DNA of 64,000 nucleotides from Siphonodentalium dalli. Taxonomy: Eukaryota; Mollusca; Scaphopoda; Gadilida; Siphonodentaliidae. Within the stretch, counting starts at the first letter, position 1; every line of letters starts with the position of its first letter. Of the stretch, positions 62,906-64,000 are shown in pieces. The stretch is taken from contig CP136066.1 of the NCBI GenBank assembly GCA_032622095.1, positions 202,886,978-202,950,977 of the forward strand, read 5' to 3'. The translations under genes were made by a program, and so were the position numbers. The notes under the pieces were generated by a model. It was not told the origin of the DNA. It made no database searches and saw only the letters and a program-made list of their open reading frames with translations.

Positions 62906-63159
62906 CAAGCCTTGGAATAGGGTGTCTGTCATTTGCAGAATGAGGTCCCCAAAGGGTGAATTTAGTGATGCTACCCTGCATAGCAGGTTAGCATCACCAA
63001 ATTCACCCTCTGGGAACATCATTCTGCTGAGGTGTAAGCAGAATGAGGTCCCCAGAGGGTGAATTTGGTGATGCTAGCCCACTATGCAGGATAGCATCAC
63101 TAAATTCACCCTGTTGGGACCTCATTCTGCAAAGGACAGACACACTATTTCAAGGCTTG
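62906..63159. mobile_element. family A MITE, compact 254-bp form, with exact 8-bp duplication
   Basis: Ends CAAGCCTTGG and CAAGGCTTG; flanks GGTTTGAC at 62898-62905 and 63160-63167. Same length as the copy at 58964. The 8-bp duplication supports a hAT-type origin. Confidence 0.92.
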
Positions 63160-63162
63160 GGT

Positions 63163-63415
63163 TTGACATTAACATAGAATTAATTTATTACAGATAGATT
63201 GATTTGCAATATTGCATTTATTCCAATATCGAACTTATTAGCTGCAACAAATTATTAATTGGAAACTCTTCGTTATAACGAAATGTACTCACCCTTGTGA
63301 ATGGCTTAATGCAGAAAACGGATCAAGTCAATGCAACGCAATGCAATGCAACGCGCCTGTACGCTATTTAATAGATAATGCCTAGCGTCTTGAAGAAACT
63401 CTACCCTGGTATTTC
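63163..63415. repeat. dispersed repeat K, copy 2
   Basis: Complements 59390-59612. Confidence 0.7.
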
Positions 63416-63425
63416 ATGTTATTAA

Positions 63426-63625
63426 CCCTTACAAGAAGGGTGCTGTGCTGGTGCAGCATTAAAGATCCTGTGCCAGTGCATCTCTTACATATATAAGAGA
63501 ATGCACTGGCTTACAAAGTCAAGGTAAATATTGTTAGGCCAATGCATTCTCGTATATGTGCGATGCTCCTTATGCATTGGCACAGGGTTTTCGCAAAATT
63601 TCAGGAAGTTCCAGTCATGGAAGGG
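63426..63625. mobile_element. TTAA MITE of the B group, short form
   Basis: TTAA at 63422-63425 and 63626-63629; the right TTAA is shared with the next element. It has two degraded hairpins. Confidence 0.85.
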
Positions 63626-63629
63626 TTAA

Positions 63630-64000
63630 CCCTTTACCCAACAAACCGGCCAAATAAAGCTTCAACAGCCTAAAATATCTTCGGTCTGTCTCAATAGAAC
63701 CATACAAATATGGATATCATTGGAACCGGCTCCTTGACCACATTGTGATAGTTACAGTTATGCCCTGTGCCAATGCATTCTCTTATATATGCGAGTCGAC
63801 CATAGGTCGCCTCGCATATATAAGAGAATGCATTGGCCTAACAAAAATCTTTTTTTAACACTTTTTACCATTTTTTCTTACATTCTTTAACAGTTTTATA
63901 ATTTTTAATGTGTTAAGCCAATGCATTCTCTTATATATGCGAGGCGACCTATGGTCGACTCGCATATATAAGAGAATGCATTGGCACAGGGCCGTTCTGT
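63630..64000 (+). mobile_element. family B piggyBac-like MITE, cut by window end
   Basis: Begins CCCTTTACCCAACAAACCGG after TTAA at 63626-63629. It is nearly identical to 13798-14179, including both hairpins. About ten bases of the right end lie beyond the window. Confidence 0.92.

Noticed and set aside
61483-64000. Further upstream exons of SLC25A21
   Set aside because: I looked for the second-repeat carrier motif and preceding helix on the minus strand and did not find them; they probably lie beyond the window.
1-64000. tRNA or rRNA genes
   Set aside because: No cloverleaf-like A/B box pair or rRNA core sequence was recognised by eye.

Overview
This is AT-rich animal nuclear DNA: spliced genes with GT-AG introns, dense short transposon relics, satellites and microsatellites. 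The repeat types and the protease architecture suggest a marine lophotrochozoan, perhaps a mollusc. That placement is inference, and no species can be named from the sequence alone.

Two protein-coding genes can be reconstructed. The first, on the + strand, is a complete secreted M12B (reprolysin) metalloprotease of ADAMTS-like type: 13 exons between 10876 and 49235, 621 codons, every exon phase closing. It has a signal peptide, an acidic propeptide with a furin-type site, a catalytic domain with zinc site and Met-turn, a cysteine-rich region and a C-terminal PLAC-like module. It has no thrombospondin repeat. The second, on the - strand, is the C-terminal half of the mitochondrial oxodicarboxylate carrier SLC25A21: four exons between 61482 and 56694, with the 5' part beyond the right edge of the window. 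The two genes converge tail to tail around a 7.5 kb repeat-filled intergenic region.

Layout: 0.4-2.7 kb is a 45-bp satellite with a higher-order period near 544 bp. 2.8-10.8 kb holds a degenerate minisatellite, a long terminal-inverted-repeat (TIR) element, a KDZ-type transposase relic and foldback elements. 10.9-49.2 kb is the protease gene, whose introns carry most of the mobile DNA: piggyBac-like (TTAA), Tc1/mariner-like (TA), hAT-like (8-bp target duplication) and Mutator-like (9-bp duplication) short elements, a PIF/Harbinger relic with MADF-coding sequence, two LINE tails, a SINE with a U2 snRNA-like head and a 29-bp minisatellite. 49.2-56.7 kb is intergenic repeats. 56.7-64 kb is SLC25A21 with MITE-filled introns and an isolated C2H2 zinc-finger fragment.

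The most notable signal is the relation between transposons and splicing signals in the protease gene. Two copies of one 9-bp-duplicating element are flanked by target duplications that coincide with a 5' splice site (exon 3) and with a TACTAAC branch-point-like motif (exon 10). Another repeat supplies the polypyrimidine tract of exon 2, and several MITEs begin within 20 bp of splice donors. No CRISPR, operon or prokaryotic system is present.
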